Shown here: positions 7,718 through 14,476 of the stretch, piece by piece | Position numbering within the stretch: the stretch's first letter is position 1 | How the letters are laid out: every line of letters starts with the position of its first letter | Assembly: GCA_030613605.1 (NCBI GenBank) | Contig: JAUWLO010000029.1 | Span: 1 to 14,476, forward strand | DNA from: Gammaproteobacteria bacterium | Lineage (GTDB): Bacteria; Pseudomonadota; Gammaproteobacteria; SZUA-152 | Reading direction: 5' to 3' | DNA length: 14,476 bases | Translations under genes and position numbers: made by a program | Notes under the pieces: generated by a model | What the model was told of the DNA's origin: nothing | What the model saw: the letters and a program-made list of their open reading frames with translations, nothing else | Databases searched by the model: none

Positions 7718-9580
7718 ATGAATTCTATTGCGCAGGATGTAGGCACCGCTGTTGGTGATAGTGGTGGTGGTAAAGAAATTCCTGCTGGCGGCTACGATTG
7801 GGCGTACATAACAGGTATAGCGCTTAAGCATAAACGCACTCTGGTTGCCGCTAATGTTGTGGCTGTTCTGGCAGTGATTGCCAGCGTGCCCATTCCTTTG
7901 TTGTTTCCCTTATTAGTAGATGAAGTGTTGCTGGGAAAACCAGCAGAGTTGGTGTCCGTCATGGACTCCCTGTTTCCCGATTCCTGGCAGGGCCCCGTGC
8001 TGTATATTGTCTCCATTTTATTAGTGACCGTAATATTGCGGGTGGTTTTTCTTGTTTTGGGCGTATGGCAAGTCCGTCAGTTCACCATGATTGCCAAGGA
8101 TATTACCTACCGAATTCGAAAATCCCTGTTAAATCGTTTGCAGCGTGTTTCTATGTCCGAGTACGAAACATTGGGCAGTGGTACGGTGAGTTCGTACTTT
8201 GTCACGGATCTCAATGCAGTTGATGATTTTATCGGTCAGTCCGTGGCCAAGAGTCTTATTTCTGCACTGAGCCTGGTGGGTATTACGGCAGTGCTTTTGT
8301 GGATACATTGGCAGTTAGCGCTATTTATTCTTTTTATGAATCCACTGGTGATTTATTTCACCATGGTATTGGGTAAGAAAGTAAAACATCTCAAGAAACG
8401 TGAAAATAAGGCTTTTGAGATTTTTCAGCAGGCATTAACTGAAACGCTGGATGCAATACAACAGATACGCGCCAGTAATCGTGAAAGCCATTACATTCAG
8501 GATGTTGTTAAAAAGGCCAAAGGTATAAAAACCCACTCAGCCGCATTTTCCTGGAAGAGTGAAGCGGCTTCGCGTTTTTCTTTCGGTGTGTTCCTGCTCG
8601 GTTTTGATGTGTTTCGCGCCATTACTATGTTGATGGTGGTTTTTTCTGATCTGACGGTTGGTCAGATGATGGCGGTGTTTGGTTACCTCTGGTTTATGAT
8701 GGGACCAGTGCAGGATATGCTCAATATACAATATTCGTTTTTTGGCGCAAAAGCTGCGCTGGGACGAATCAATAAATTGCTGGTGTTGCGGCTTGAGCCT
8801 GAATATCCACACAATCAGGATCCTTTTCAGGATAAGCACACGGTGGGTTTACGGGTTGAAGATGTTTCTTTTGCTTATCAGCTGGCCGATGAAGCGGATG
8901 ACCAGACCTGGGTATTAAAAAACGTCAATCTGGACATCAAACCGGGCGAAAAAGTGGCGCTGGTGGGTGCCAGTGGCGGCGGTAAATCTACTCTGGTGCA
9001 GGTTATTCTGGGGATGTATCAACCGCAATCCGGTACGTTGTATTTTGATGGTGTGCCGGTCTCCGAAATCGGCCTGAATGTAGTGCGTGAGCATGTGGCG
9101 ACGGTATTGCAGCATCCGGCCTTGTTTAATGATACCGTGCGCATGAATCTTTCGCTGGGACAGACGTACAGCGAACAAAAACTCTGGCAAGCTTTGGAAG
9201 TGGCGCAACTGCGTGATGTTGTCGAGGCTATGCCGGAAAAACTGAATACAGTGGTGGGGCGGCAAGGTGTGCGTTTATCTGGTGGCCAAAAGCAGCGCCT
9301 GGCTATTGCGCGCATGGTGCTGCTGGATCCGCACGTGGTTATTCTGGATGAGGCAACATCAGCTCTGGATGCCAGTACCGAAGCAAAGCTGCACAGCGCG
9401 TTGCGAACTTTCCTGAAGGATCGAACCACGTTAATCATTGCTCACCGATTGAGTGCGGTGAAGCAGGCAGATCGGGTGTATGTGTTCGATGGCGGCCAAA
9501 TTATTGAAGAAGGCCAACATGAAGAGTTGCTGAAAAGTGATGGTTTGTACAGCCGACTATACGGAAAATTACAGCACTAA
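7718..9580 (+). CDS. MsbA-like ABC exporter half-transporter, substrate unknown
   Basis: Fused permease-ATPase of the type IV exporter fold, expected to work as an inner-membrane homodimer. About 30 polar, Gly-rich residues precede the first helix. Likely membrane helices lie near 40-65, 93-117, 178-197, 199-219, 287-312 and 314-335. The nucleotide-binding domain (about 377-615) is complete: Walker A GASGGGKST (417-425), Q-loop Gln465, signature LSGGQ (520-524), Walker B VVILDE (540-545) and switch His576. The 620 residues are normal for a half-transporter. It starts three bases after mutL, so the two are probably co-transcribed, although no functional link is known. Members of this broad family export lipids, peptides or drugs; the sequence does not say which. 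It is clearly distinct from the Atm1-type exporter at 11835. Confidence 0.9.
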   Translation: MNSIAQDVGTAVGDSGGGKEIPAGGYDWAYITGIALKHKRTLVAANVVAVLAVIASVPIPLLFPLLVDEVLLGKPAELVSVMDSLFPDSWQGPVLYIVSILLVTVILRVVFLVLGVWQVRQFTMIAKDITYRIRKSLLNRLQRVSMSEYETLGSGTVSSYFVTDLNAVDDFIGQSVAKSLISALSLVGITAVLLWIHWQLALFILFMNPLVIYFTMVLGKKVKHLKKRENKAFEIFQQALTETLDAIQQIRASNRESHYIQDVVKKAKGIKTHSAAFSWKSEAASRFSFGVFLLGFDVFRAITMLMVVFSDLTVGQMMAVFGYLWFMMGPVQDMLNIQYSFFGAKAALGRINKLLVLRLEPEYPHNQDPFQDKHTVGLRVEDVSFAYQLADEADDQTWVLKNVNLDIKPGEKVALVGASGGGKSTLVQVILGMYQPQSGTLYFDGVPVSEIGLNVVREHVATVLQHPALFNDTVRMNLSLGQTYSEQKLWQALEVAQLRDVVEAMPEKLNTVVGRQGVRLSGGQKQRLAIARMVLLDPHVVILDEATSALDASTEAKLHSALRTFLKDRTTLIIAHRLSAVKQADRVYVFDGGQIIEEGQHEELLKSDGLYSRLYGKLQH

Positions 9581-9593
9581 TATAAAATATTTT

Positions 9594-9655
9594 GTCATTC
9601 CGGCGAATGCCGGAATCCATGGGTTTTTATGGACACCGGCCTCCGCCGGTGTGAC
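9594..9655. repeat. Dispersed palindromic repeat (two hairpins in a larger inverted repeat)
   Basis: Two perfect 8-bp hairpins stand side by side: ATTCCGGC/GCCGGAAT (9597-9604 with 9609-9616, loop GAAT) and ACACCGGC/GCCGGTGT (9633-9640 with 9645-9652, loop CTCC). Between them CCAT (9617-9620) pairs with ATGG (9629-9632). The outermost GTCA (9594-9597) and TGAC (9652-9655) are also complementary. The minus strand read in one frame gives VTPAEAGVH and WIPAFAGMT, the well-known false peptide produced by short palindromic intergenic repeats abundant in many proteobacteria. It lies 13 bases after the ABC exporter stop and may also act as a transcript-end hairpin. Confidence 0.85.
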
Positions 9656-9719
9656 GTGATGAAAATAAGTCCTCGCTATTTTGAGAGAGGGATGTTTTTT
9701 ATTTTTTGGAGAATTTAGC

Positions 9720-10286
9720 ATGCCCAAGGCAAGTGAGTTAAAAAGAGGCAACGTAGTTGAGATTAAGGGTGAGCCTTATGTTGTTAAAAAAATAGAATCA
9801 CGTAGCCCTTCATCACGTGGTGCACAAACGATTTACAAGCTTCGTTTCAGGAATGCAAAAACGGGCCAGAAGCTGGATGAATCGTGTAAGGCGGATGATA
9901 TGTTTACCAGTGTGGATTTGATAAAGCGCCAGGTGCAGTACCTGTACCAGGATGGTGACATGTACACCTTTATGGATATCGAAGACTACAGCCAGTACAC
10001 CCTGGGGAAAGATGAGCTGGAAGATAGTCTGGATTATCTTACCGATGGTCTTGAAGGGCTTTATGTTTTGATTGTCGATGATCGTGTTTTGGGTGTTGAG
10101 TTGCCACAGGTGGTAGAGCTAAAAATTACTGAAACGTCACCTGCTATAAAAGGGGCGTCGGCAACCAGTCGAACCAAGCCAGCAACGTTGGTAACTGGAT
10201 TTGAGGTTCAGGTGCCTGAATATATTGAAACCGGTGAGGTGCTTAAGATTAATACGGATACCGGAAAATTTATGTCCCGAGCCTAG
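9720..10286 (+). CDS. efpL: Elongation factor P-like protein EfpL (YeiP)
   Basis: EF-P paralogue that helps ribosomes pass stalling motifs such as polyproline. The 188-residue product is the family length. It contains the KOW-like N-terminal domain (about 1-65) and two OB domains; the C-terminal part has IKGASATSRTKPATL and VQVPEYIETGE. At the loop tip, where EF-P carries its modified lysine, this protein has SPSSRGAQT with Arg33, as in E. coli EfpL, so it should work without lysine modification and is not the canonical Efp. ATG 9720 is chosen because GGAG (9708-9711) lies eight bases upstream and MPKASELKRG begins the family; an in-frame upstream TTG at 9681 would add 13 unconserved residues. 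Its TAG stop (10284-10286) is the first three bases of the MITE-like element. Confidence 0.95.
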   Translation: MPKASELKRGNVVEIKGEPYVVKKIESRSPSSRGAQTIYKLRFRNAKTGQKLDESCKADDMFTSVDLIKRQVQYLYQDGDMYTFMDIEDYSQYTLGKDELEDSLDYLTDGLEGLYVLIVDDRVLGVELPQVVELKITETSPAIKGASATSRTKPATLVTGFEVQVPEYIETGEVLKINTDTGKFMSRA

Positions 10287-10460
10287 CAGGCCACTGAAAA
10301 AACTCATGCGGCACGATACGGGTTTACCCCACAAGGGGGTATCGAGAAAAATATGACTCAAAATACAGGATTGTGCAGTGATAGGCTGCATGTAAGCTCC
10401 GTTTTTTCGTCTTGTTTGCCTTGTCTCGCGCTCTCCTGAGGTTTCTTCAGTGGCCTGCTA
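10284..10460. mobile_element. MITE-like element with 20-bp terminal inverted repeats
   Basis: The left end TAGCAGGCCACTGAAAAAAC (10284-10303) matches the reverse complement of the right end (10441-10460) at 19 of 20 bases. The outer TA at each side could be a TA target duplication, with the element proper at 10286-10458. The 177-bp interior has no coding region of note. It holds a compound hairpin: CGATAC (10314-10319) with GTATCG (10339-10344), enclosing CCCC (10327-10330) with GGGG (10335-10338). This fits a non-autonomous derivative of an insertion sequence whose transposase is lost; I cannot name the parent family securely. It fills most of the gap between efpL and the TraB-like gene and its left tip provides the efpL stop codon. 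Confidence 0.8.
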
Positions 10461-10494
10461 ATATGAAAAAATTAATAGAACAATGGAATAAGTA

Positions 10495-11772
10495 GTGGAA
10501 AATAATAAAGTGCAAGAAGAGTCTACGGAAAACAAAATAGAGCAAAAAAATCAGGAACCGATGGCGGAAGTGCGTATTGGTGATAGTCGGGTGACGTTGT
10601 TGGGTACGGCGCATGTATCGCGTACTTCGGCTGAAAAAGTCAAAGAGTTACTGGCAACAGGCGAGTACGATGCGGTAGCAGTGGAGTTATGCCCCAGTCG
10701 TCACAATTCCATTGTTGATCCGGATGCGCTGGCACGCATGGACCTGTTCCAGGTTATCCGTGAAGGTAAGGCTTCCATGGTGGCGGCCAGTCTTGCTTTG
10801 GGTGCGTTCCAGCAACGCGCTGCCGAACAAATGGGTATTGAGCCTGGCGCAGAAATGAAGCAGGCGATAAACAGCGCGAAAGAGGCAAAAATACCAGTAC
10901 TGCTTATTGATCGAGAGGTGGGTGTAACGCTTAAGCGTATATATCGCAATGTGCCATGGTGGCGGCGTATGAATCTAATATCCGGATTGCTTGCCAGCGT
11001 GGTTGTCAATCAAGAAGTCAGCGAAGAAGAAATAGAACGTTTAAAAGAAGGCGATATTCTTGAATCCACCTTTGCGCAATTTGCAGAAGAAGAAAAAGAC
11101 CTGTTTTTGCCGCTAATAGGTGAGCGTGACGAATACATGGTTGCGCGTCTGCGACAGGAAGTTGCCAAACATCCGCATGAAAATATTCTGGCGGTTATTG
11201 GTGCCGGGCACTTGGCTGGTATGGTCAAACACTTCGAGAAAGGCTCTTCGCATGAGGAATCTTCGCAACAAGATAGTTCACAAGGTGGAAGTTCTTCCGA
11301 TCAGGTTATTGAACGTCTGGATCTTGTTCCAGCCGGCAGCAAATGGCCCAAATATCTTCCCTGGATAATTGTTGGTCTGGTATTTTTGGGTTTTGCTATT
11401 GGCTTTTCTCGGAGTCCGTCTCTTGGTTGGGAGCTGGTGGTGGACTGGGTATTGATCAACGGTGGTCTGGCAGCGTTGGGCGCGTTAATTGCGGCAGCAC
11501 ACCCATTAACGGTAATCGGCGCATTTTTGGCGGCACCGCTGACCTCTCTGAATCCAACTATTGGCGCAGGCATGGTAACAGCCGGAATAGAAGTGTATCT
11601 GCGTCGACCCAAAGTGGGTGACTTTGGTCGTCTGCGCTCAGATACCACTACTTTGAAGGGGTGGTGGACTAACCGCGTCACCAGGACATTATTGGTCTTT
11701 TTGTTTAGCACCATCGGTTCTGCCGCGGGAACCTATATCGCCGGTTTTCGTATTTATGATCGACTAAGTTGA
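10495..11772 (+). CDS. TraB/PrgY-family membrane protein
   Basis: Member of the TraB family, which includes enterococcal pheromone-shutdown protein PrgY and is related to TIKI metalloproteases. Its role in free-living proteobacteria is not established. The soluble domain (about 24-248) has the two family GxxH motifs, GTAHVS (37-42) and GAGHLAGM (236-243), plus VELCPSRH (63-70). A low-complexity Ser/Gln/Glu linker (about 250-269) leads to a C-terminal membrane domain with helices near 287-304, 313-335, 337-355 and 398-417. The GTG at 10495 gives 425 residues with a charged, unconserved first 22. ATG 10561, with AGGA a few bases upstream, would start right at the conserved domain and may be the true start. 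It follows the MITE-like element and precedes the Atm1-type exporter by 62 bases. Confidence 0.85.
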   Translation: MENNKVQEESTENKIEQKNQEPMAEVRIGDSRVTLLGTAHVSRTSAEKVKELLATGEYDAVAVELCPSRHNSIVDPDALARMDLFQVIREGKASMVAASLALGAFQQRAAEQMGIEPGAEMKQAINSAKEAKIPVLLIDREVGVTLKRIYRNVPWWRRMNLISGLLASVVVNQEVSEEEIERLKEGDILESTFAQFAEEEKDLFLPLIGERDEYMVARLRQEVAKHPHENILAVIGAGHLAGMVKHFEKGSSHEESSQQDSSQGGSSSDQVIERLDLVPAGSKWPKYLPWIIVGLVFLGFAIGFSRSPSLGWELVVDWVLINGGLAALGALIAAAHPLTVIGAFLAAPLTSLNPTIGAGMVTAGIEVYLRRPKVGDFGRLRSDTTTLKGWWTNRVTRTLLVFLFSTIGSAAGTYIAGFRIYDRLS

Positions 11773-11834
11773 TCAAACGGTCTATTAACTAAACAAATAG
11801 CTAAAAATAAATAGTTAGAAGAAAGCAACACGAA

Positions 11835-13652
11835 ATGTCCGGACATCATCGATATACCGCAGCACCCAGCGCAAATCGCAATGACTGGAGCAACATCCGT
11901 TCCTTAATGCCGTATCTTTGGGAATACCGGGGGCGTGTCTTGCTGGCATTAAGCTGCCTTATTCTCGCCAAGGTAGCTAACGTTGGTGTGCCGTTGATAC
12001 TCAAATCTCTGGTAGATCATCTTGAGATTGATGTGAGTAAAAATATTCTGGTGATTTTGCCAGCGGCGTTATTGTTGTCATATGGCGCACTAAAAATCAG
12101 TTCTTCCCTGTTTAATGAGTTGCGTGACGTGTTGTTTACCCGTGTTCGCTATCGCGCTATGCGCAGGCTGACATTACGCACACTTGAACACCTCCATAAT
12201 CTGGCGTTGCGTTTTCACCTGGAAAGGAAAATGGGTGCGATCAGTCAGGATCTGGCAAGGGGTGCGGCCAGCCTCAGTACCTTGCTTAATTATTTTACCT
12301 TTAGCATTTTACCCATCCTGGTTGAATTCTCTCTGGTGGCCGCAATTCTAATATCGCAATACGATGCGGTATTCAGTTTTATTATATTTGGCAGTGTGGC
12401 GGTTTATGTCGCATTCACGTTTGCAGTAAGTAACTGGCGCATGGAATATCGGCTGGCGATGAACCGTTACCATTCACAGGCAAACAACGAGGCTATTGAA
12501 AGCCTTATTAATTACGAAACCGTAAAATATTTTGGCAATGAATCGCTGGAATTAAATAGGTGTGATGAAACGCTGGGTAAGTGGGAGCAAAATGCGGTGC
12601 TTAGTCAGGCATCCATATCCGCTTTAAATTTTGGTCAGGCGGCGATTATTGCTGTCGGTGTAACACTGATTATGTTTTTTGCCGCAGATGAAGTGATCAG
12701 TGGTGAAATGGGGATTGGCGACTTTGTATTGGTGAATGCCTTTTTAATCCAGATTTTTATACCACTGGGTTTTCTGGGAATGGTGTACCGGCAGATGAAG
12801 CATTCGTTAACGGACATGGATCAACTGGTAAAACTTCTGGAAGAAGTGCCAGAAATCAAAGATCAGCCTGATGCAAAACCGTTAATCGTTACGAAGGGTG
12901 AAGTTCGATTCGAGCATGTAGCATTCTCGTATCAAACTGAACGGCCAATTTTGCATGATGTTAGCTTTACCATTGAGCCCGGTAAAAAACTGGCTGTAGT
13001 AGGTGCAAGTGGTGCGGGTAAATCAACACTGGCGCGTTTGTTGTTCCGTTTTTACGATGTTAGCGGCGGACATATTTTTATCGATGGCCAGGATGTACGT
13101 GAGGTAACACAAGAAAGCTTGCGTGATTCTATGGGTATCGTGCCTCAGGATACGGTGTTGTTTAACGAAAGCCTGTATTACAACCTGTCCTATGCGCGTA
13201 GAGATGCCACCAGGGAAGAAATCATCGAGGCGGCAAAACAGGCGCAACTGCATAGTTTTGTGGAAAGTTTGCCGGATGGTTACGACACAACGGTCGGTGA
13301 ACGCGGCCTGAAATTATCCGGCGGAGAGAAACAGCGGGTCGCCATTGCACGCGCTATTCTTAAGCGACCCAAAATACTCATCTTTGACGAAGCGACCTCT
13401 GCGCTCGATAGTCATTCAGAACAGGCAATTCTTACTGCTTTAAAGAATGCCAGCGCAGAACACACCACACTGGTGATAGCGCACCGGTTATCGACCATTG
13501 TGGATGCCGACAAAATACTGGTAATGGATCAGGGCAGAATCGTGGAGCAGGGTGCTCACCAGGCGTTGCTTGAGCACAAAGGCGTTTATGCGGATCTCTG
13601 GGCCTTACAACAAAAAGAACGCAATAAAGTTATTGCTACTGATAACGATTAA
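11835..13652 (+). CDS. Atm1-type ABC exporter (glutathione/metal conjugate export family)
   Basis: Full-length half-transporter resembling mitochondrial Atm1 and the Novosphingobium Atm1 structure, which move glutathione derivatives and relieve heavy-metal stress; bacterial substrates are inferred from the family. Diagnostic blocks are RFHLERKMGAISQDLARG (126-143) and NYETVKYFGNE (226-236), both hallmarks of this subfamily. Membrane helices fall near 34-58, 70-90, 155-175, 178-198, 265-284 and 296-318. The ATPase domain is complete: Walker A GASGAGKST (390-398), Q-loop Gln438, signature LSGGE (494-498), Walker B ILIFDE (514-519) and His550. It has 605 residues, normal for the family. ATG 11835 is preceded by a purine-rich stretch, AGAAGAAAG, about ten bases away. 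It probably follows the TraB-like gene in one transcript. Confidence 0.92.
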   Translation: MSGHHRYTAAPSANRNDWSNIRSLMPYLWEYRGRVLLALSCLILAKVANVGVPLILKSLVDHLEIDVSKNILVILPAALLLSYGALKISSSLFNELRDVLFTRVRYRAMRRLTLRTLEHLHNLALRFHLERKMGAISQDLARGAASLSTLLNYFTFSILPILVEFSLVAAILISQYDAVFSFIIFGSVAVYVAFTFAVSNWRMEYRLAMNRYHSQANNEAIESLINYETVKYFGNESLELNRCDETLGKWEQNAVLSQASISALNFGQAAIIAVGVTLIMFFAADEVISGEMGIGDFVLVNAFLIQIFIPLGFLGMVYRQMKHSLTDMDQLVKLLEEVPEIKDQPDAKPLIVTKGEVRFEHVAFSYQTERPILHDVSFTIEPGKKLAVVGASGAGKSTLARLLFRFYDVSGGHIFIDGQDVREVTQESLRDSMGIVPQDTVLFNESLYYNLSYARRDATREEIIEAAKQAQLHSFVESLPDGYDTTVGERGLKLSGGEKQRVAIARAILKRPKILIFDEATSALDSHSEQAILTALKNASAEHTTLVIAHRLSTIVDADKILVMDQGRIVEQGAHQALLEHKGVYADLWALQQKERNKVIATDND

Positions 13653-13963
13653 CTAGACTGGTTGTGTTTGTATGGCAGCCACATATTTTGTTTCGAAACC
13701 TTCACTCACCAGATGCTTTGTAACTGTCGTTGGTCTAAATAACTCATCCACGTTTCATTGATCAAACCACCCAAAGTTAGATTATTAACTCCGCCAAAAG
13801 GCTGAGCTACCTACGTAAAGTATCGCAATAGCCTTGTACAAAAGGGTCTTGTTGCCATATTTTTAATGATGTATAATAGATACATGTTATATAGTTTTGA
13901 GCTGTAGTGATCCTTTTATATAGCTAAATCAAAAAACACAGAAAATTACACCAGGTGATACGA
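13653..13963. other. 311-bp gap between Atm1-type exporter and peroxidase; no gene seen
   Basis: No open frame with a ribosome site or recognisable protein was found on either strand. There is no strong terminator after the exporter stop. The right half carries the probable peroxidase promoter and an inverted repeat (listed separately). The left half includes TTGATCAA (13758-13765) and a minus-strand fragment resembling a tRNA D-arm (13800-13811), neither of which holds up as a functional site. Confidence 0.6.
13849..13885 (+). promoter_or_regulatory. Probable promoter of the peroxidase gene with overlapping inverted repeat
   Basis: A perfect TATAAT (13872-13877) lies 17 bases after a weak -35, TTGTTG (13849-13854). 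The -10 is embedded in a perfect inverted repeat, ATGTAT (13869-13874) and ATACAT (13880-13885), separated by five bases. A protein binding there would compete with RNA polymerase, so repression is a reasonable inference. The leader to the ATG would be about 80 bases. The regulator is unknown. Confidence 0.5.
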
Positions 13964-14476
13964 ATGACTGTTATTAAATCTACTTTTCTGACGGTTGCAC
14001 TATTTGCCGTTTTTACAACGCAAAGTTTTGCTGATTTTGTGCCCTTACCATTTTCGGTACCTGAGCCAAAAGATAATCCAGGCACGCCTGAAAAAATAAG
14101 CCTCGGTAAACAATTGTTTTTTGATGCACGCCTTTCTGTAGACGGTACGGTTTCCTGCAACTCCTGCCACGATGTTCAGGGCAACGGCACAGATAGCCGT
14201 GCTACCTCGGTCGGCGTAAAAGGCCATATTGGTGGTCGTTCTGCTCCTTCGGTATGGAACGCTGCTTTCCTTAGCGCTCAAATGTGGGACGGTCGTTTAC
14301 CAACATTGGAAGACCAGGCAAAAGGCCCAATTCTGAATCCACTTGAGATGGCTATGCCGCATCCGGATGCTGCGGTTAACCGCATTGCTTCAATACCCGG
14401 TTATGCAAAACAATTTGCAGAAGTATTTGGTGGTGATAAACCAGTAACCTATGACAACATTGCCAAAGCGATCGCG
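13964..14476 (+). CDS. Di-heme cytochrome c peroxidase, N-terminal part (3' end outside window)
   Basis: Periplasmic enzyme reducing H2O2 to water with electrons from cytochromes, of the CcpA/MauG family. The frame stays open for 171 codons to the window edge; usual length is about 330. Residues 1-23 are a Sec signal (Lys5, hydrophobic 8-17, cleavage after SFA). The first c-type heme site is CNSCH (65-69), preceded by LGKQLFFDARLS (47-58), a family hallmark. GRSAPSVWNAAF and MWDGRLPTLEDQAKGPI, and then NPLEMAM, also match the family. AGGTG (13953-13957) six bases upstream supports ATG 13964. The second heme site lies beyond the edge, so a MauG-like variant cannot be excluded. It appears to be transcribed separately from the exporter. 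Confidence 0.93.
   Translation, partial: MTVIKSTFLTVALFAVFTTQSFADFVPLPFSVPEPKDNPGTPEKISLGKQLFFDARLSVDGTVSCNSCHDVQGNGTDSRATSVGVKGHIGGRSAPSVWNAAFLSAQMWDGRLPTLEDQAKGPILNPLEMAMPHPDAAVNRIASIPGYAKQFAEVFGGDKPVTYDNIAKAIA

Noticed and set aside
9019..9438. 139-codon minus-strand frame opposite the ABC exporter ATPase domain
   Set aside because: It lies fully antisense to conserved Walker and signature motifs and shows no recognisable protein; a shadow frame.
9569..9751. 60-codon minus-strand frame containing VTPAEAGVH and WIPAFAGMT
   Set aside because: This is the typical false translation of a palindromic intergenic repeat, not a protein.
10137..10391. 84-codon minus-strand frame spanning the efpL 3' end and the MITE-like element
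   Set aside because: Half lies antisense to efpL and half in the element; it does not resemble a transposase or any known protein.
11301..11714. 137-codon minus-strand frame opposite the TraB-like membrane domain
   Set aside because: Antisense shadow of a conserved membrane domain, with no independent promoter or ribosome site.
13758..13765. TTGATCAA as a possible FNR/ANR site for the peroxidase gene
   Set aside because: The FNR box needs four bases between TTGAT and ATCAA; here the half-sites overlap, and the position is over 100 bases upstream of the promoter.
13740..13830. Minus-strand tRNA-like stretch with GGTAGCTCAGCC and a GGTTTGATC T-loop-like piece
   Set aside because: A D-arm can be drawn, but no anticodon stem forms and the seven bases that would start the acceptor stem have no partner downstream. 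Treated as coincidence or an unrecognisable relic.
14045..14281. Minus-strand frame opposite the peroxidase gene
   Set aside because: The plus strand encodes the heme motif and family blocks across the same bases.

Overview
The window looks like a piece of a gammaproteobacterial chromosome of moderate G+C. The strongest clue is gene order: queG, divergent from nnr-tsaE-amiB-mutL, is a block known from Escherichia, Pseudomonas and relatives. EfpL (YeiP-type EF-P paralogue), an Atm1-type exporter and a periplasmic di-heme peroxidase fit the same class. An endonuclease-type MutL points away from the Enterobacteriaceae, but I cannot place the organism more precisely.

Layout. 1-408 is the C-terminal third of a Na+/H+ antiporter NhaA, cut by the window edge. 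It converges, across two hairpins (421-492), on a minus-strand pair: queG (epoxyqueuosine reductase) followed by a beta-carbonic anhydrase. The queG start lies about 18 bp from the divergent start of nnr, which opens the main plus-strand cluster: nnr (NAD(P)H-hydrate repair), tsaE (tRNA t6A synthesis, overlapping nnr by one base), amiB (septal peptidoglycan amidase with its own probable promoter and a 14-bp palindrome) and mutL (mismatch repair).

From 7.7 kb the conserved order stops. Where many gammaproteobacteria have miaA-hfq after mutL, this window has an MsbA-like ABC exporter of unknown substrate three bases after mutL. Then come a 62-bp dispersed palindromic repeat, efpL, a 177-bp MITE-like element with 20-bp terminal inverted repeats whose left end supplies the efpL stop codon, a membrane-anchored TraB/PrgY-like protein, an Atm1-type ABC exporter, a 311-bp gap with a promoter, and the first 171 codons of a di-heme cytochrome c peroxidase.

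Functionally this is mostly housekeeping: translation quality (QueG, TsaE, EfpL), metabolite repair (Nnr), cell division (AmiB), DNA repair (MutL), ion/CO2 balance (NhaA, Can), and transport or redox functions (two exporters, peroxidase). I see no defence system, CRISPR array, phage or rRNA/tRNA gene, and I do not claim a new multi-gene system. The least ordinary signals are the two repeat elements flanking efpL, the replacement of the usual mutL downstream neighbours, and two operator-like palindromes.
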